From positions 61,352,001 through 61,416,000 of the forward strand of contig CM032233.1 of NCBI GenBank assembly GCA_019009955.1: a stretch of DNA of 64,000 bases, in the 5' to 3' direction. Source of the DNA: Riptortus pedestris. Taxonomy: Eukaryota > Arthropoda > Insecta > Hemiptera > Alydidae. Below are positions 53,209-64,000 of this stretch, piece after piece. Every line of letters begins with the position of its first letter. The stretch's first letter is position 1. A program made the translations under genes and the position numbers. The notes under the pieces are model-generated. The model was not told the DNA's origin, made no database searches, and was given only the letters and a program-made list of their open reading frames with translations.

Positions 53209-54599
53209 TATATTTTAGTATTAAGCAGGTTAAAGTTTTGGAATATTCATTTTTTTTAACTCTAGATGTGCTACTGAGTTATCCTCAATTTTCAACTCAG
53301 GTCTCTTGAAATCCCAATAGTTGGCAGAGGCATTAATAGTCTAAAGATATGCTTATTGGATGAATTTTTGGCTTCTAAAATTTTTTTGTGATCTCACTCT
53401 AATGGAAATTACGCTCGGTGAGCCCTTTATGAAATTACACCGCAATAAAATGGTTTCCTACAGTAATTCCGGTGATATGTGTTTTAAACAACTGCAAATA
53501 ACAACTTATGTATTGTTTAAATTAAATAAAGAATCCATAAATAAACTGAAATAATATTTTGGCTCCATTTCGAACTGGATTTTCTGGTCAAAGTATCTAC
53601 GTGGCATTTAGACTATCCAACAAATGTACCAATGAAAGAAATACGTTGTTACTAGAAATGTTTAAAATCATATATCAAGGAAAACCTCTGACCCATGAGT
53701 AATAATTTAGGTTCTGCGTGTTTTCTATTTTGCATGAGTACTTAGGTGTAGTATATTCAAGAAACATATATAAACACCGTTTTCTTGGATTTCAAAAAAT
53801 TAAAGGAATATTGATTTCCATTATATCTATTTTATTTAACCAATATTGAATCAATTTATATTTTTTTTGTTTAGCCATTATTATTATACATTTGCAAGAA
53901 TGAAACGAAAAAAGAAAGGATCACACTGTAATCAAGCTACCATTAATCCAAGTTAAAACCCAGGGTTAAAAAATAAGAAGGCATTAGTAAGCATTGCGGG
54001 TGAAAGAAGTCATTAATTTCCATTAATCATTGTTGGCGAAGGAGCCTTCATTATGTTATAAAGTTTGTGACATACATTTGAAATTATACCGCTGAAAGCC
54101 AAAGTAATTTATTCCTGCCTAGTCAATTTTTTAAATGACAACAGATTTTGAATTGACTTAATTTCAATAATAAATGACAATTAATAAATCAAATATCAGC
54201 TTCATATATAATTAATATAATCAATAAATCCCTACAGGTTACTGTTTAATTTGGAAGTGTTTTGTTTATTCATTCTTAACGATTTCCTAACACCCTATTT
54301 GCTCCGCTGAACTCTGTCCTAAGTATATGTGATTCATCTTTTAGATTTAGTGACAACTTAAAGGGGTTATATTGAAAATATCAAACACCAGAAAGTGTTT
54401 GGCACTTTTATGAGTGTTGTTTAATACATATTTACTTCAGGGTTTATTGATGTTCTTCGAAGGGAATATGTGCATTTTGCATGCTTTGCATAGGAGACTA
54501 TATGTTTTTTTTAGGAGACTTACGTCCACGTAAGTAATATTTGATGTAAACATAACATTATTGATCTTTTTTATAGGGTACCATAAGACCTAATTAGAA
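53209..54599. other. Non-coding stretch
   Basis: Nothing recognised. The frame at 53360-53554 has no domain. Confidence 0.4.
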
Positions 54600-55226
54600 A
54601 CGTCCGCCACGAAGGGGCTGCGTTAACTAAGCAGATTTCCCAAGTGTTTTACTTATTTGCATTTATCTCAAATCATAAAAGTTCCATGAGAACAATATTT
54701 GATATTTGGGCTTTAAATGAAGTGCTACATAATATAACAGCTTTTTGTTCATATGGCTAAGTAGGAGTGGGGGTTTACTGATGGCCGAAAACTAAAAAAA
54801 TGCAAATATCTCGGTTAGTAATTTAGAAAAAATTTGCATAACAACATTTATAGAACATTAGATATGAAATAAGATTGAACTATACAATGTTTTGATCCGA
54901 CGCATAAGAACGGAGATTAAGCATTTTCAAAATCTTCCCTCTAAACCCCCTCCCACTGGTCGGAGTTTAGGCATTAACGAACTTGATCTTCCTTTTTTCA
55001 TAAAACATTTAAATATCAATTTTTGTAACGATCAGACAAAAATTGCGACCATTAAAGCGTTAACAGACAAATTTATGTGTTTGTGTGTGTTATATATACA
55101 ATTTTGAACGGACCTCATTTTCGTTTCTCCCAGGTGGGATCGAAGGGCATTTGAACACATTTTTCGAAAATCCCATCATGAGTACAACCTCAATAGCTGA
55201 TTTCCCCTAAGGTAAAACTGCTAATA
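54600..55226 (+). mobile_element. Family A copy 5 (Helentron/DINE-like)
   Basis: The shortest two-ended copy. It starts CGTCCGCCACGAAGGGGCTG, then CTAAGCAGATTTCCCAAGTG. The shared blocks follow in order (AAATATCTCGGTTAG, TTTTGATCCGACGCATAAGA, CCCCCTCCCACTGGTCGGAG, CATTAAAGCGTTAACAGACA). A short TGTGTG(T)TATATATA tract lies at about 55075-55099, then GAACGGACCTCATTTTCG. It ends CTCAATAGCTGATTTCCCCT, AAGGTAAAACTGCTAA, followed by T. The last bases form a hairpin, then CTAA and a T. Confidence 0.78.
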
Positions 55227-58200
55227 ATTCAGGTTGTTGGATGATTGCTAGAAAATGTGACATTTCATTCATATTTACCCTTGAACTCATTGGCTATTCA
55301 GAAAACTACTTACACACAAATACATGGTTGCAGTTGGAGCATTGTTGACTTTTATGTTTTAATATATGTGAGAATGGTGAGAAATATTCTCATTGGAAAT
55401 TAGGAAGATATTGAAATATGACTCCCTCTTTTACAAATGAAATTGTATGTATAAATTGTATTTAATTGAAGACAAATGTTATTATGGTTTTTAAAAAAAA
55501 ATTCCAAGAACCTAGTTCAGGTAATGCTCGAAATGCGTTGGGGAATATTTAAGAAATAATAAAACGGATTATTATTTCATTATTGATAATCCATAGCAAG
55601 TAAATTATATAGTTCAGGAGGAAAGTTAGCTGGGGTTATATATTTAGCTGTACAATTGTAGTAAAATATGCTCATTGGAAATGTATTTTGTGAAGAAAGC
55701 AAACTATTCTGCCTGAGATTTATTCTTAACAAATGATTAATTCATGTCAAAAATAATTGAACAAATAGTTTTAAACTTACACATTAAAATATATATGTAT
55801 AAAGTATGGAGAGGTAGTTGGAGTGTAGATGTGACATTTGAAAAAGAGATGGAGGGCCCGGAACAAACAGCCTAGTTGGCAACGAGGAAGCGGGCTCCTG
55901 CCCAGTTTTGACCTAGTCATTCGGCCGGATGCCATTTACATCACCCAGTTCCCTCCACCTTATTCTTCAGTCTCCCCTCCATATCTCAATCACTCTCTTT
56001 TTCTCTCTTATTCCGTGTGCTTTCCTGCCAACTCGACATATCCCACTTAGGCCTAATATAAACGTTAAATCCATAGTACTAAGCGTGTACTTGCCAAAAA
56101 TTTATAGCTCTCAAGACAGGTACAATTTTCTGATTTTTTAAAAATTATTTACTCAAAGCATATTTTAATTGATGTTTTTTTAAACTATTATTATACTATT
56201 ACGATAAATATAATAGGTATTGAAGTAGGTGTGTGAAATTAATTCATTAGAGTATCATATGCTTTAGAAATTCTTCCTCAGAGAATTTACGTTATTCAGT
56301 AATTAATAAAGAGGAAAGTCTCCGTGGTTACAAGGATGTTTTCATTTAAGTTCTTTAAATTTATATACATAAACGCAGTTGACATTATAAATTAAATATA
56401 TGATTCAAACTATAAACCTTCATTTGCAAATGGCAAAGGAATGCACGTGTGAATATTGTAATAAAGTTTTCAGAATAGGAAACCATTACTTGACAATTAC
56501 CATACTACATTTCTTACGTCTGAACCTCTCCAAATTATACAAAAATTTTCTGTATCTTTTGAACTATTAAATAACCGTGCTTTTGTACAACTAAAAATAT
56601 AGCCCGAAATCTGTCTGTAGATTATCTTCTTGCAATAATTAATTGACTGTCTGATCTAGAGGGCCAAAAAGGGAATGCACAGTGAAGAAAAATATCAATC
56701 AAAAGAAGAGATTTATTATACATTCTGGATCTAATATGAAGTAATCCTATTATAAAGTAGATGATGAGAGCAAAAATATTTTACAATTATTATTCTTTAT
56801 ATCTTTTATTAAAGTATATAGTATTGTCATAAGGTCTAGTTGTGCATCTCCTCTTTTAATTGAAATCAACTAGGAGTGAGGGGGGGGTTTAGGTTGGACG
56901 AATATAAAAAATTACGAATTTCTTTGTACGTATTAGAAATGCGAAAATTTGTAACCGAGCTTTTTTTTTTTGTTTATCATTAAAACATCTATAAATTATG
57001 TATTTGTTTTTTGATCCGATGCAATAAGGAAATTTCTTATATTATTTCCAAATTAAATCATTGTAAATGAAATACAACAGAACATTTTGTTTATTTAATT
57101 TAATAGGAGCATAAGGAGTCTTATAGTGCCAACATCAGTTTTTTTTGTTTAGGCGAGTATAAGCAGATATATCAAAATAGAGTCGTGATCTACGAATCCC
57201 CCTCCAAGTGAATTTTTCCAAGTCCATGAAAAAAAATCAGTTCTATTTCTTGGATGTATTATAGAACGCATGTAAGTCTGTATTAAGTCTTGTATGTCCT
57301 GAATGCCTGAGATGGAGGAATCAGATGGTCAATGATTATTCCTATGTGATATTTGTAGTCGAGGTCTAGTAGAACAACAAATAGCACTAAAGAAATTTGC
57401 TTGGACATGGACTTTGAGCTGGAATCTTCAAGCCTCGAAGGGTGTGGTATTGCAGGGGAATAGAAGAAAAGAACGATGAAAGAAGAACTTGCTATGTGCC
57501 GAAAAACTTTGAACAAAGTTAAGACGCTGAGTGGAGGCCGAATTGGTTAGCGGGAATTGGCCCTTTGTTCCAACTATGGGACATAAGTAAGTCTTGACCA
57601 CTAATAAATTCATTTTATCCTCAGCTTCTGTCTGAAGGTTCAAAACCTGCTTATTCGGTTTAAACGTCTAATGTCAAATTTATTTCGCCTCTTCCTAAAT
57701 CCTTGGAAGGACAGCGAATACAACGGTAATTAATTCAGCAACAATCAATAGAGCTTAAATCTTATGCCGTCCAGAGGTAGATTGTAGCTCTATTGATTTA
57801 AGCTTAAATAATGGTTGTATTTGAGCTTCTCTTGAAGAGGCAGGTTGAAGTGAAACATCCAAAGTAGATTAATAAAGATATTGAACAACTGTGACCTTAG
57901 TTATTCTTTTAACCTTCATTCAATTGCTGAGAATTAAGTAAGATTGAATAAATATACGTTGGCCTTTAAAGTGTTTAAGCACTTCTCACATTAATCTCAT
58001 CATTACAATATCTTTTTTCAGAATTCAAACACTTTTCCTTACGCAGTATGAGAATTAGATCCATAAATCTCAATTCTTCATCAAATTGTTCATTATGCGC
58101 AAATAAATTTCTTCCTTTATGAATTTTTCCCTTTCTAAATCTTTTTCTGTCTTATCCTAATTCGTTTTCCTTCAACCTTCGCTTTTATTTTTTCTGAAAA

Positions 58201-58541
58201 TTGAATTACCACACAAATGAAGAAAATGTCTAAACCATCTTAACTGTGTACATCTAAGGCTGGTTTCATGTTGTGGTCTGACCCTGTGAGCTTATTCTAT
58301 ATTCTACATTATTATTTAATAGGATTTCAGTTACTCCATTTATAATGCTTACATTTTGTTCTTATGTATCATAGTAACCTTTGGGAAAGAAAAGAAAGGA
58401 AAGGAAGATTAATATACTGTTACCATGGTCTCGTTTGTTTAAGAAGCTATATTTTACACTAAGGACACAAATACTTAAAAACGCAACAATCATTTTTGCT
58501 TCAGAGATTCATTGGTTCTCATTTCTCAGTTGTGACCAGTA
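55227..58541. other. Non-coding stretch
   Basis: No gene is supported. A GC- and pyrimidine-richer block at about 55848-56055 has overlapping open frames with no domain. At 56870-57020, GAGTGAGGGGGGGG...TTTAGG, AACCGAGC and TTTTGATCCGATGCAATAAG look like a very decayed family A interior. Open frames on the minus strand at 57283-57643 have no recognisable domain. A perfect short hairpin lies at 57743-57798. Confidence 0.35.
57743..57798. repeat. Short perfect hairpin
   Basis: AATCAATAGAGCT (57743-57755) is exactly complementary to AGCTCTATTGATT (57786-57798), separated by a 30-nt loop. Nearby TTAAATC and GATTTAAGCTTAAAT extend the symmetry loosely. It could be an isolated palindromic remnant of a transposon; no further function is supported. 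Confidence 0.6.
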
Positions 58542-58662
58542 TTAGCAGATTTCCCTTGAGGGGAAATCAGCTATTGAGGTCGTACTCATAACGCGATTTT
58601 CAAAATTTTTTTTCAAATGTCCATTGATCCTACCAAGCAGATGACGAAAATAAGGTCCGTTC

Positions 58663-58732
<70 letters not shown>

Positions 58733-59090
58733 TCGGTTAACGCTCAAGTGGTCGCAATTTTTACTTGATCGTTACCAAACTCGATATTTAAACGTTTTAT
58801 GTAAAAATAAAGGTAAAGTTCGTTAATTGCTGAAATCGGACCAATGGGAGGGGGGTTTAGAGGGGGGATTTTCCAAATAGCTCCGTTAATCTGCGTAGGA
58901 TCGAAAAATTGTAAAGAACCAATCTTGTTGCGAATTAAATTTACTATAAATATTGTTATATACATTTATTCTCTATTTTGAATATTAACCGAGATATTTG
59001 CATTTCATGATGAGATCGGCGAACTTCGGTTGTAATCGTGAGTTTCCGACTAGCTAGTTCGGTCGTTTCTTTTGTAGTTGCGATGCCAAA
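58542..59090 (-). mobile_element. Family A copy 6, TCCGTCAC end lost
   Basis: It has the best-preserved stem-loop end: TTAGCAGATTTCCCTTGAGG then GGAAATCAGCTATTGAGG. TCAAATGTCCATTGATCC and AAATAAGGTCCGTTCAAAAT follow, then a long (TA)n (58668-58731) and AACGCTCAAGTGGTCGCAAT. The interior continues with CGTTAATTGCTGAAATCGGA, AATAGCTCCGTTAATCTGCG and AACCGAGATATTTGCATTTC. Similarity to copy 4 continues through GACTAGCTAGTTCGGTCGTT and stops near 59090, where a GC-richer unrelated block begins. Confidence 0.75.
58668..58731. repeat. (TA)n microsatellite
   Basis: About 32 TA units at the fixed family A position. The open frame reading through it is artefactual. Confidence 0.95.
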
Positions 59091-59601
59091 CCTCATAATT
59101 GGGGATTCTCCCAAGAAGAGAAGCAGGAAGCTCCCTTGAAACCGTAGTTTAAGACTGAGTAGAGGCACAAGTGAATGGGGCCTTGGGAGAGAGAGGCCAG
59201 GGAAGTGGCATCTTTTGGCACTGTCCCCCAGTAGCGGGACCAGCCAAGCTCGCCGTTCTCCCTACCCTACATCGTTGATCTTACCGAACCATTTTCGACA
59301 CACCTCAACTTACATTTCAAAGGGCTCGATGCGCTGCCAATAAATCTATATAAGTCGATTGTACTATAAATGAGTCACCTTTCGTGTGAATAATTAGCAA
59401 AGAGATTGCTACAAGGTCATTCAAGTACGTCATTCACTGCACATCATTAGTGGAAAAGGGGCGTTGCATTTAACGATGAATATTAGAATTATTTAATAAT
59501 CGATATAATGAGCTTTGTTTTTTAAATAATATTTATTTATTCATGCAGATACTAGTTTTAGAAAAATATGTATTTGTCACTATGATAATTTTAGATTATT
59601 T
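59091..59601. other. GC-richer unrecognised block and flank
   Basis: 59091-59345 is markedly richer in G and C than its surroundings (GAGAGAGAGGCCAGGGAAGT, CCCCCAGTAGCGGGACCAGC) and interrupts family A copy 6. It is probably another transposon fragment, but no protein or terminal motif was recognised. The remainder to 59601 is ordinary AT-rich DNA. Confidence 0.35.
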
Positions 59602-60227
59602 AGAACGCAGTTTTGTGGCTCCTCACCATTTTTTTTTAATTTAAAACGCTTAGCGCTTTCGGGAATTTACATGCCCATCATCAGAGTGTAGGACGGTGCC
59701 TATAGAGATGCTACGCTGATTTCTGCCGGTGCACTCAAAATCTTGAAGAGTTAGAGAACGCTCTTGAAACATGTTGGGCAGCGGTAAAAAACAAAATTGA
59801 AGTAAAACGTATTTTAGTTGTGGTTGGCCCATTCGATTACTGATTTCGCTTACTTATTACTAATATTGTTTTGATGTAATTAAACTTAAAGAAATACTTC
59901 TAATAACTGAAATCATTGAATAACAGCAATATTTTAAAGTGCTTGGCAATCACAAAGAATATTCATAAAATACATTTATCCAATTATCTTTTGGATAATG
60001 AAAATTAGCTTTCAAGAAACTAATATATTTCTTTATAAATAGCCAAATCATTGAAAAAGAGATACATTATAATACCAGCTCGGAGTGCATTGGCAGACCT
60101 CAGCCCAGCATCTCTATAGACACGTCCTATGTTCTGACGCTCTCAAGAAGGGGATGTAAATTCCCGAAAGCTCTTAGGGGTTTTTAATAAAAATAAATTG
60201 TGAGGAGCCACAAAACTGTGTTCTGAA
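59602..60227. mobile_element. Foldback element with ~130-bp inverted ends
   Basis: The left end (AACGCAGTTTTGTGGCTCCT, CACCATTTTT, then AGCGCTTTCGGGAATTTACA and CTATAGAGATGCTACGCTGA) is the reverse complement, with mismatches, of the right end (CATCTCTATAGACACGTC, GTAAATTCCCGAAAGCTCTT, TGAGGAGCCACAAAACTGTG). The ends extend a few bases further (TTATTYAGAAC). The left arm read on the minus strand contains CTGATGATGGGC...CCCGAAAGC. There is no coding capacity. Similar ends occur in Penelope-like elements and in MITE-like foldbacks; the class is not settled. Confidence 0.7.
59735..59905 (+). repeat. Inverted repeat partner, left
   Basis: This block (ATCTTGAAGAGTTAGAGAAC, CTTGAAACATGTTGGGCAGC, AAATTGAAGTAAAACGTATT, TTAGTTGTGGTTGGCCCATT, TACTAATATTGTTTTGATGT) is the reverse complement of 62070-62252 at roughly 80-85% by eye. 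It begins where the left arm of the 59602-60227 foldback ends, so the two structures overlap. Confidence 0.75.
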
Positions 60228-62069
60228 TAACCTTATTCATCACCCTCACCACCAGCAGAAAATAAAAATGAGATAATTTTAACTCGCTTTGGTCAAAAAA
60301 AGCAAAAATTTCATAATTTATCATTGTAATTCAAAGCTATTAATAATTTCCAAAAAGAAATATTTTAGCCAGATATTTCTTAATTGTATATTTGAATTTG
60401 ATTTATATAGTCGTATATTGCAGTGCATTTCTTTTTCATGATATATGCACTTCATGCAGTTTTATTTAATTTATTAGCAGCTGGAGGTCCTATATTTCCT
60501 GGAACAAGTTAATACATTCATTTTTATGGTGTCTTTAGTATCATTTTTAGATACCAACATTTTTTTCTCAAAATTGTATTCTTTTCTTTGAAAAGTATTC
60601 TATCAATTACACTTAAAACAGTTGGTATGGCGAACCTTCAATATAGTTGTTTGTGGTTTTAATGACTATTAAATAAAAAAATAGTCAATGATTCATTATG
60701 ATCTTTGTCTCAACAGCCGGTTTACTGAAGCATACTTTCGGAATAAATAACAAAACGAAAAGATTTTGAAGTTGAATGTTTGCCCATGTGAATTGATCAT
60801 TTATGGAAAGTAACACGACCATTGTAAGTTACGTGGGTACTTTTGTTAATGGGTATTAACAAGGAGGACTATTTTTTTCTTTGTTTTTTTTAATTATTCG
60901 CCTGAACGTGACAAGTATATCGAGAATGTCTACCCACTGATAAGTGGAGGCCATAATTCACGAGGCCTGCATTCCTCCACACAGCTGTACAACGATTACG
61001 CAAGTCAGATAAAGAATAGAGACTCTAAATTATACTAGAAATTGAACCTTATTTGAGAGATAGAAATTGAAACAAATTAGAAACTGAACATCGTCTGTTG
61101 TTTTAAGCTATAATAATAAATTAAAGAAAATAATTTGAGTCGATAAATCTCTGTATATTAACAAACCGATGAGTTACTGAAGTTTTTATTGTGAATATTG
61201 AGTATTGCGTTCGACTGTTTTACTTAATATTTGTTTTTGCAAAATATCATATCATATATAATCTGTAGAATGCACTTCTAGGTAGAAAATGCTGATAACC
61301 AATAGATTACCTATCCCAAATACGCTTGATGCAATAATGTTAACCTAAAATACATTTAATATTGCCGAATAACTTACAAAAATGAATAAGACATACCTTC
61401 TAATTACTAGAATAAATAGGTACGTCCTCCCTCACCACACTATTGAAGAACAATGATGCCTATATATATTTATATACTATTCGGGGACTCAGAAATGTGA
61501 CAGCTCCGTCGACTATTATTTTTATACAGTTATTAATTATTATTTATTATTCTTATCAGTATTGTCAGGGATTAATTGTAGGGAATTAAGTATATATTAA
61601 GAATAGTTACCTACGAGCACCTACCTAAATTCTGAAAAAAAATTCTAGTAACGTTGAATTTTAATATTGTTTATTAATATGTTTCTTTCTTATACTTAAT
61701 TACTACCATTCTATAGAAGGTAAACATTTTTTTATTTTATTTTTATAGAAATTGTTTTCCCTTTTAGTCTTTTCTTTCCCAATTTGGCAATTCTTGGCTT
61801 CACCTTGAGCATACTCCATCTGTGCAGTGTTACTGCGTAGTGAATACAATATTATTGATGTAATTTTATCCCTTGACCTCCTATCGGTAAGTAGTTTTTA
61901 ATGTATCTGTTTTTCAATGCTTTGACTATTTATAAAAAAATATATTAGTTTCTACCGCTTATTTCATTTAGCGAATTGATAAAGGAGGCCTGGATAAAGG
62001 TCTCTTATGAATATTCTTTGCGATTACCAAATACTTTAAAATATAGCTGTTTTTCTTTGATATCATTTA
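60228..62069. other. Non-coding stretch between inverted partners
   Basis: No protein motif was found in any frame. If the outer inverted partners bound one element, this would be its interior and it is non-coding. Confidence 0.4.
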
Positions 62070-62252
62070 TTACAAGTATTTCTTTCAGTTTAATTACTTC
62101 AAAACAATATTAGTAATATAACAGTAAGCCAATTGGCCAACCACAGCTAAAATAAGTTTTTATGTTTTACTTCAATTTTTTTTTTTTTTTTTTACCGATC
62201 CCCCATCATGTTTCGAGAGTATTCCCTAACTCTTCAAGATTTTCAGTTTTAC
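62070..62252 (-). repeat. Inverted repeat partner, right
   Basis: Reverse complement of 59735-59905, with a T run expanded at 62176-62194 where the partner has a shorter A-rich stretch (TAAAAAACAAAATTG). The sequence beyond 62252 does not continue the match. Confidence 0.75.
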
Positions 62253-62597
62253 AAAATATTTGGGTGTTTTAAATTGGGGAAGCTGATTCCCTACTATCAG
62301 CCGACGCATTGCCTGGTAAGAAAAAACCGCCGTGGGACAATGAGCCAGAAAGCAATTAGGAGTGAGTAATCCAAATCCCAATCAGTCAATTATTGAAACC
62401 CACCCACCACCTATTGGAATTCTGATACAGAAGAAAAAAGTTGAAAACTATACTGTTCTCTGAATCGGCTTATAACGAACTTCACTAATACAAAGAATGA
62501 GGTCATTCCAACGATTTTTATTTATTTCGAAAACATGACCTATTTACTGTCCTTAACTAGTATACGGCGGAAGGCCAACAAAAAAATGAAATCTTCA
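62253..62597. other. Non-coding flank
   Basis: Nothing recognised between the inverted repeat partner and the next foldback element. Confidence 0.4.
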
Positions 62598-63344
62598 AAT
62601 GATTATTCAAATAATTATTATTTCTCAACTTTAAAGCGTTGCCTTTAATCTCACATGGTAATCCTAGAGTGGCGAGTTTGATTTTTGCCTGGGCAGAGGA
62701 AATTATTTAGTGACGAAATTCATTAAATAACATCCTAAGTCCCACCATGGCTAGAAAAGGGCGGTAACCTGTAGATAACCCGTCCCAATTAGCCTGAGTT
62801 GCAAAAAGTGGACGTTAATAAATAATAATAATATTAAAAATATTTCTCAACTAGTTTCGCACCCATATAACGCCTCATCAGGAGAAGTTCAACAACACAA
62901 AGGAACTAAACTAACGGCTACAACTTTCTCAATGACCTTCCCCTAGCCATACCAGTCGGAGAATGGCTTACAAACTATAGCGGGTCATGTCAGCTGTTTT
63001 ATATCGATACGTCGCGAAATAAAAGAGAATATGCACATTATAAAAAATAGAAAAAAAAGGTGATCAATAAGAAAACATAAATAAAACACGGGAATTATAT
63101 ATACTTCAATTTATTAGAAACTTTAAAGTGATAGTTAATTGATTATAAATTTCTCGTTTACGATTTAGACAACACTTTATTTCGGATACTCGATATATTT
63201 TTATTTCGTGACTTATCGATATAAATCAGCTGACCTGACCCACCATACAAAGAATTAGCCATTAGTTTAATTCCTTTGTGTTGTAGAACTGCGTCATATG
63301 TGTGCGAAACTAGTTGAGAAATAAAAATGATTTGAATAATCATT
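62598..63344. mobile_element. Foldback (MITE-like) element, split by a SINE
   Basis: The left end (AATGATTATTCAAA at 62598-62611, TATTTCTCAACT at 62619, then after the SINE CTAGTTTCGCACCCATATAA, CAACACAAAGGAACTAAACT) is the reverse complement of the right end. The right end reads TTAGTTTAATTCCTTTGTGT, GTCATATGTGTGCGAAACTA, GTTGAGAAATAAAAATGATT, TGAATAATCATT. Inner arms also match (GGGTCATGTCAGCTG and CAGCTGACCTGACCC). There is no coding capacity. Without the SINE the element would be about 525 bp. Confidence 0.8.
62631..62840 (+). repeat. SINE insertion with 12-bp TSD
   Basis: It is flanked by exact direct repeats TATTTCTCAACT (62619-62630 and 62841-62852). The head contains a box B-like GAGTTTGATTTTTGCC after CATGGTAATCCTAGAGTGGC, consistent with a degenerate tRNA-derived head. 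The body follows (CCCACCATGGCTAGAAAAGG, GCGGTAACCTGTAGATAACC, CGTCCCAATTAGCCTGAG) and the tail is (AAT)n-rich (about 62817-62840). Identical target-site duplications inside the left arm of the foldback element show that it inserted there after the element was in place. Confidence 0.75.
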
Positions 63345-64000
63345 GGATTCTTAATATAAGATATATCAAAGTTATATTTACTGAAGAAGTATTGAACATA
63401 ATGTATTCATGAAAGAATGGTTTTTACACTTAGAAGATGTAAACAACTATCCCATAAATTAATGTACGTAATCGCCGCGTCTGCAAATCTTCAAGTTCGG
63501 AGGATGGGTTATTGAGTAGCAAAAAATCTTTAAATTAGTATTCGTATTAATCGGTATCTTAGTTATCACAATTGTGGTCTAGATAACCAGGATATCCAGG
63601 TCCCTGTTCATTCAAAACCTATTTCTCTTGTATCAAATGTAATAATGACTCTAATACTAAATGTCATACAGTTTATTCGCAGTGAATCCAAACCTTTCCA
63701 ATAATAGAAATAGTAGAAATATTGATTATTTTGTAGGACGTGAGTCGATAATAACAAGGTCTTTGGTCTCTATACTACTACGTTTATTTAGTTAAAGCGA
63801 CATTATGCCCTTGGGGATACTCAGGTTTAGCGTCTAAAAAATTGTTATAGAATGTGCCAGAAATTATGTATGTTTTACAGTGAATTTGAAAATACGTCAA
63901 ATCGATATCTCACATCCATTCCATTCATGTTCTTACAAAAACCATTAACATGTCTTTTGCGATTGTGAAATTGTAACTTAGGCATATGCAGACCGATAAA
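63345..64000. other. Non-coding stretch
   Basis: Nothing recognised to the end of the window. Confidence 0.4.

Noticed and set aside
55838..56141. Two overlapping plus-strand frames rich in Ser, Pro and Leu
   Set aside because: They overlap in different frames over a pyrimidine-rich stretch and show no motif.
58617..58826. 69-codon frame in family A copy 6
   Set aside because: It is made mainly of the (TA)n tract and lies within a non-coding transposon.

Overview
The window looks like AT-rich (roughly 30% GC by eye) nuclear DNA from an invertebrate animal. No intact protein-coding gene, rRNA or functional tRNA gene can be supported. What can be read is a landscape of decayed transposons, foldback sequences and microsatellites. 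The transposon mix (mariner, hAT of the ZBED/GTF2IRD2-like type, LINE reverse transcriptase remnants, tRNA-derived SINEs, a Helentron/DINE-like family) fits an arthropod such as a copepod or insect best. That assignment is inference, and other invertebrates are not excluded. The typical octopus tRNA-SINE was not seen. The many short open frames of 60-130 codons are what chance gives in such DNA, or lie inside the repeats.

Layout. 1-6.8 kb: a tRNA-derived SINE, a mariner transposase remnant (3.6-4.0 kb) and a 226-bp perfect palindrome (4432-4657). 6.8-12.6 kb: two copies of the most repeated family here (family A), a LINE reverse-transcriptase remnant, a 5'-truncated LINE tail bounded by a 14-bp target-site duplication (9156-9455), a hAT-like terminus and an unrecognised broken frame. 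13.1-14.9 kb: a set of direct repeats with two tRNA-Pro primer-site-like motifs. 18.6-20.9 kb: a 2.3-kb foldback element (family B) with long inverted ends and three about 290-bp tandem units. 22 kb: a compound microsatellite. 23.98-25.5 kb: a complete-ended but internally decayed hAT element with 8-bp target-site duplications. 26.7 kb: a second LINE fragment. 28.0-28.3 kb: a GC-rich long hairpin.

28.3-42.2 kb and 42.9-50.6 kb are low-complexity AT-rich DNA with almost nothing recognisable. From 50.6 to 59.1 kb four more family A copies occur with large (TA)n and (CA)n arrays. From 59.6 to 63.4 kb there are nested foldback elements; one has a SINE inserted into its left arm with a 12-bp target-site duplication, and two carry a hammerhead-like CTGATGA...GAAA core.

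The most interesting item is family A. All six copies share a terminal TCCGTCAC start (where the end is preserved), an inverted subterminal motif (AGCAGATTTCCC / GGGAAATCTGCT), a (TA)n tract at a fixed internal place and a terminal stem-loop followed by CTGCTWA. This is the architecture described for Helentron-derived non-autonomous elements (DINE-1/HINE type). Nothing here acts together as a pathway or operon.
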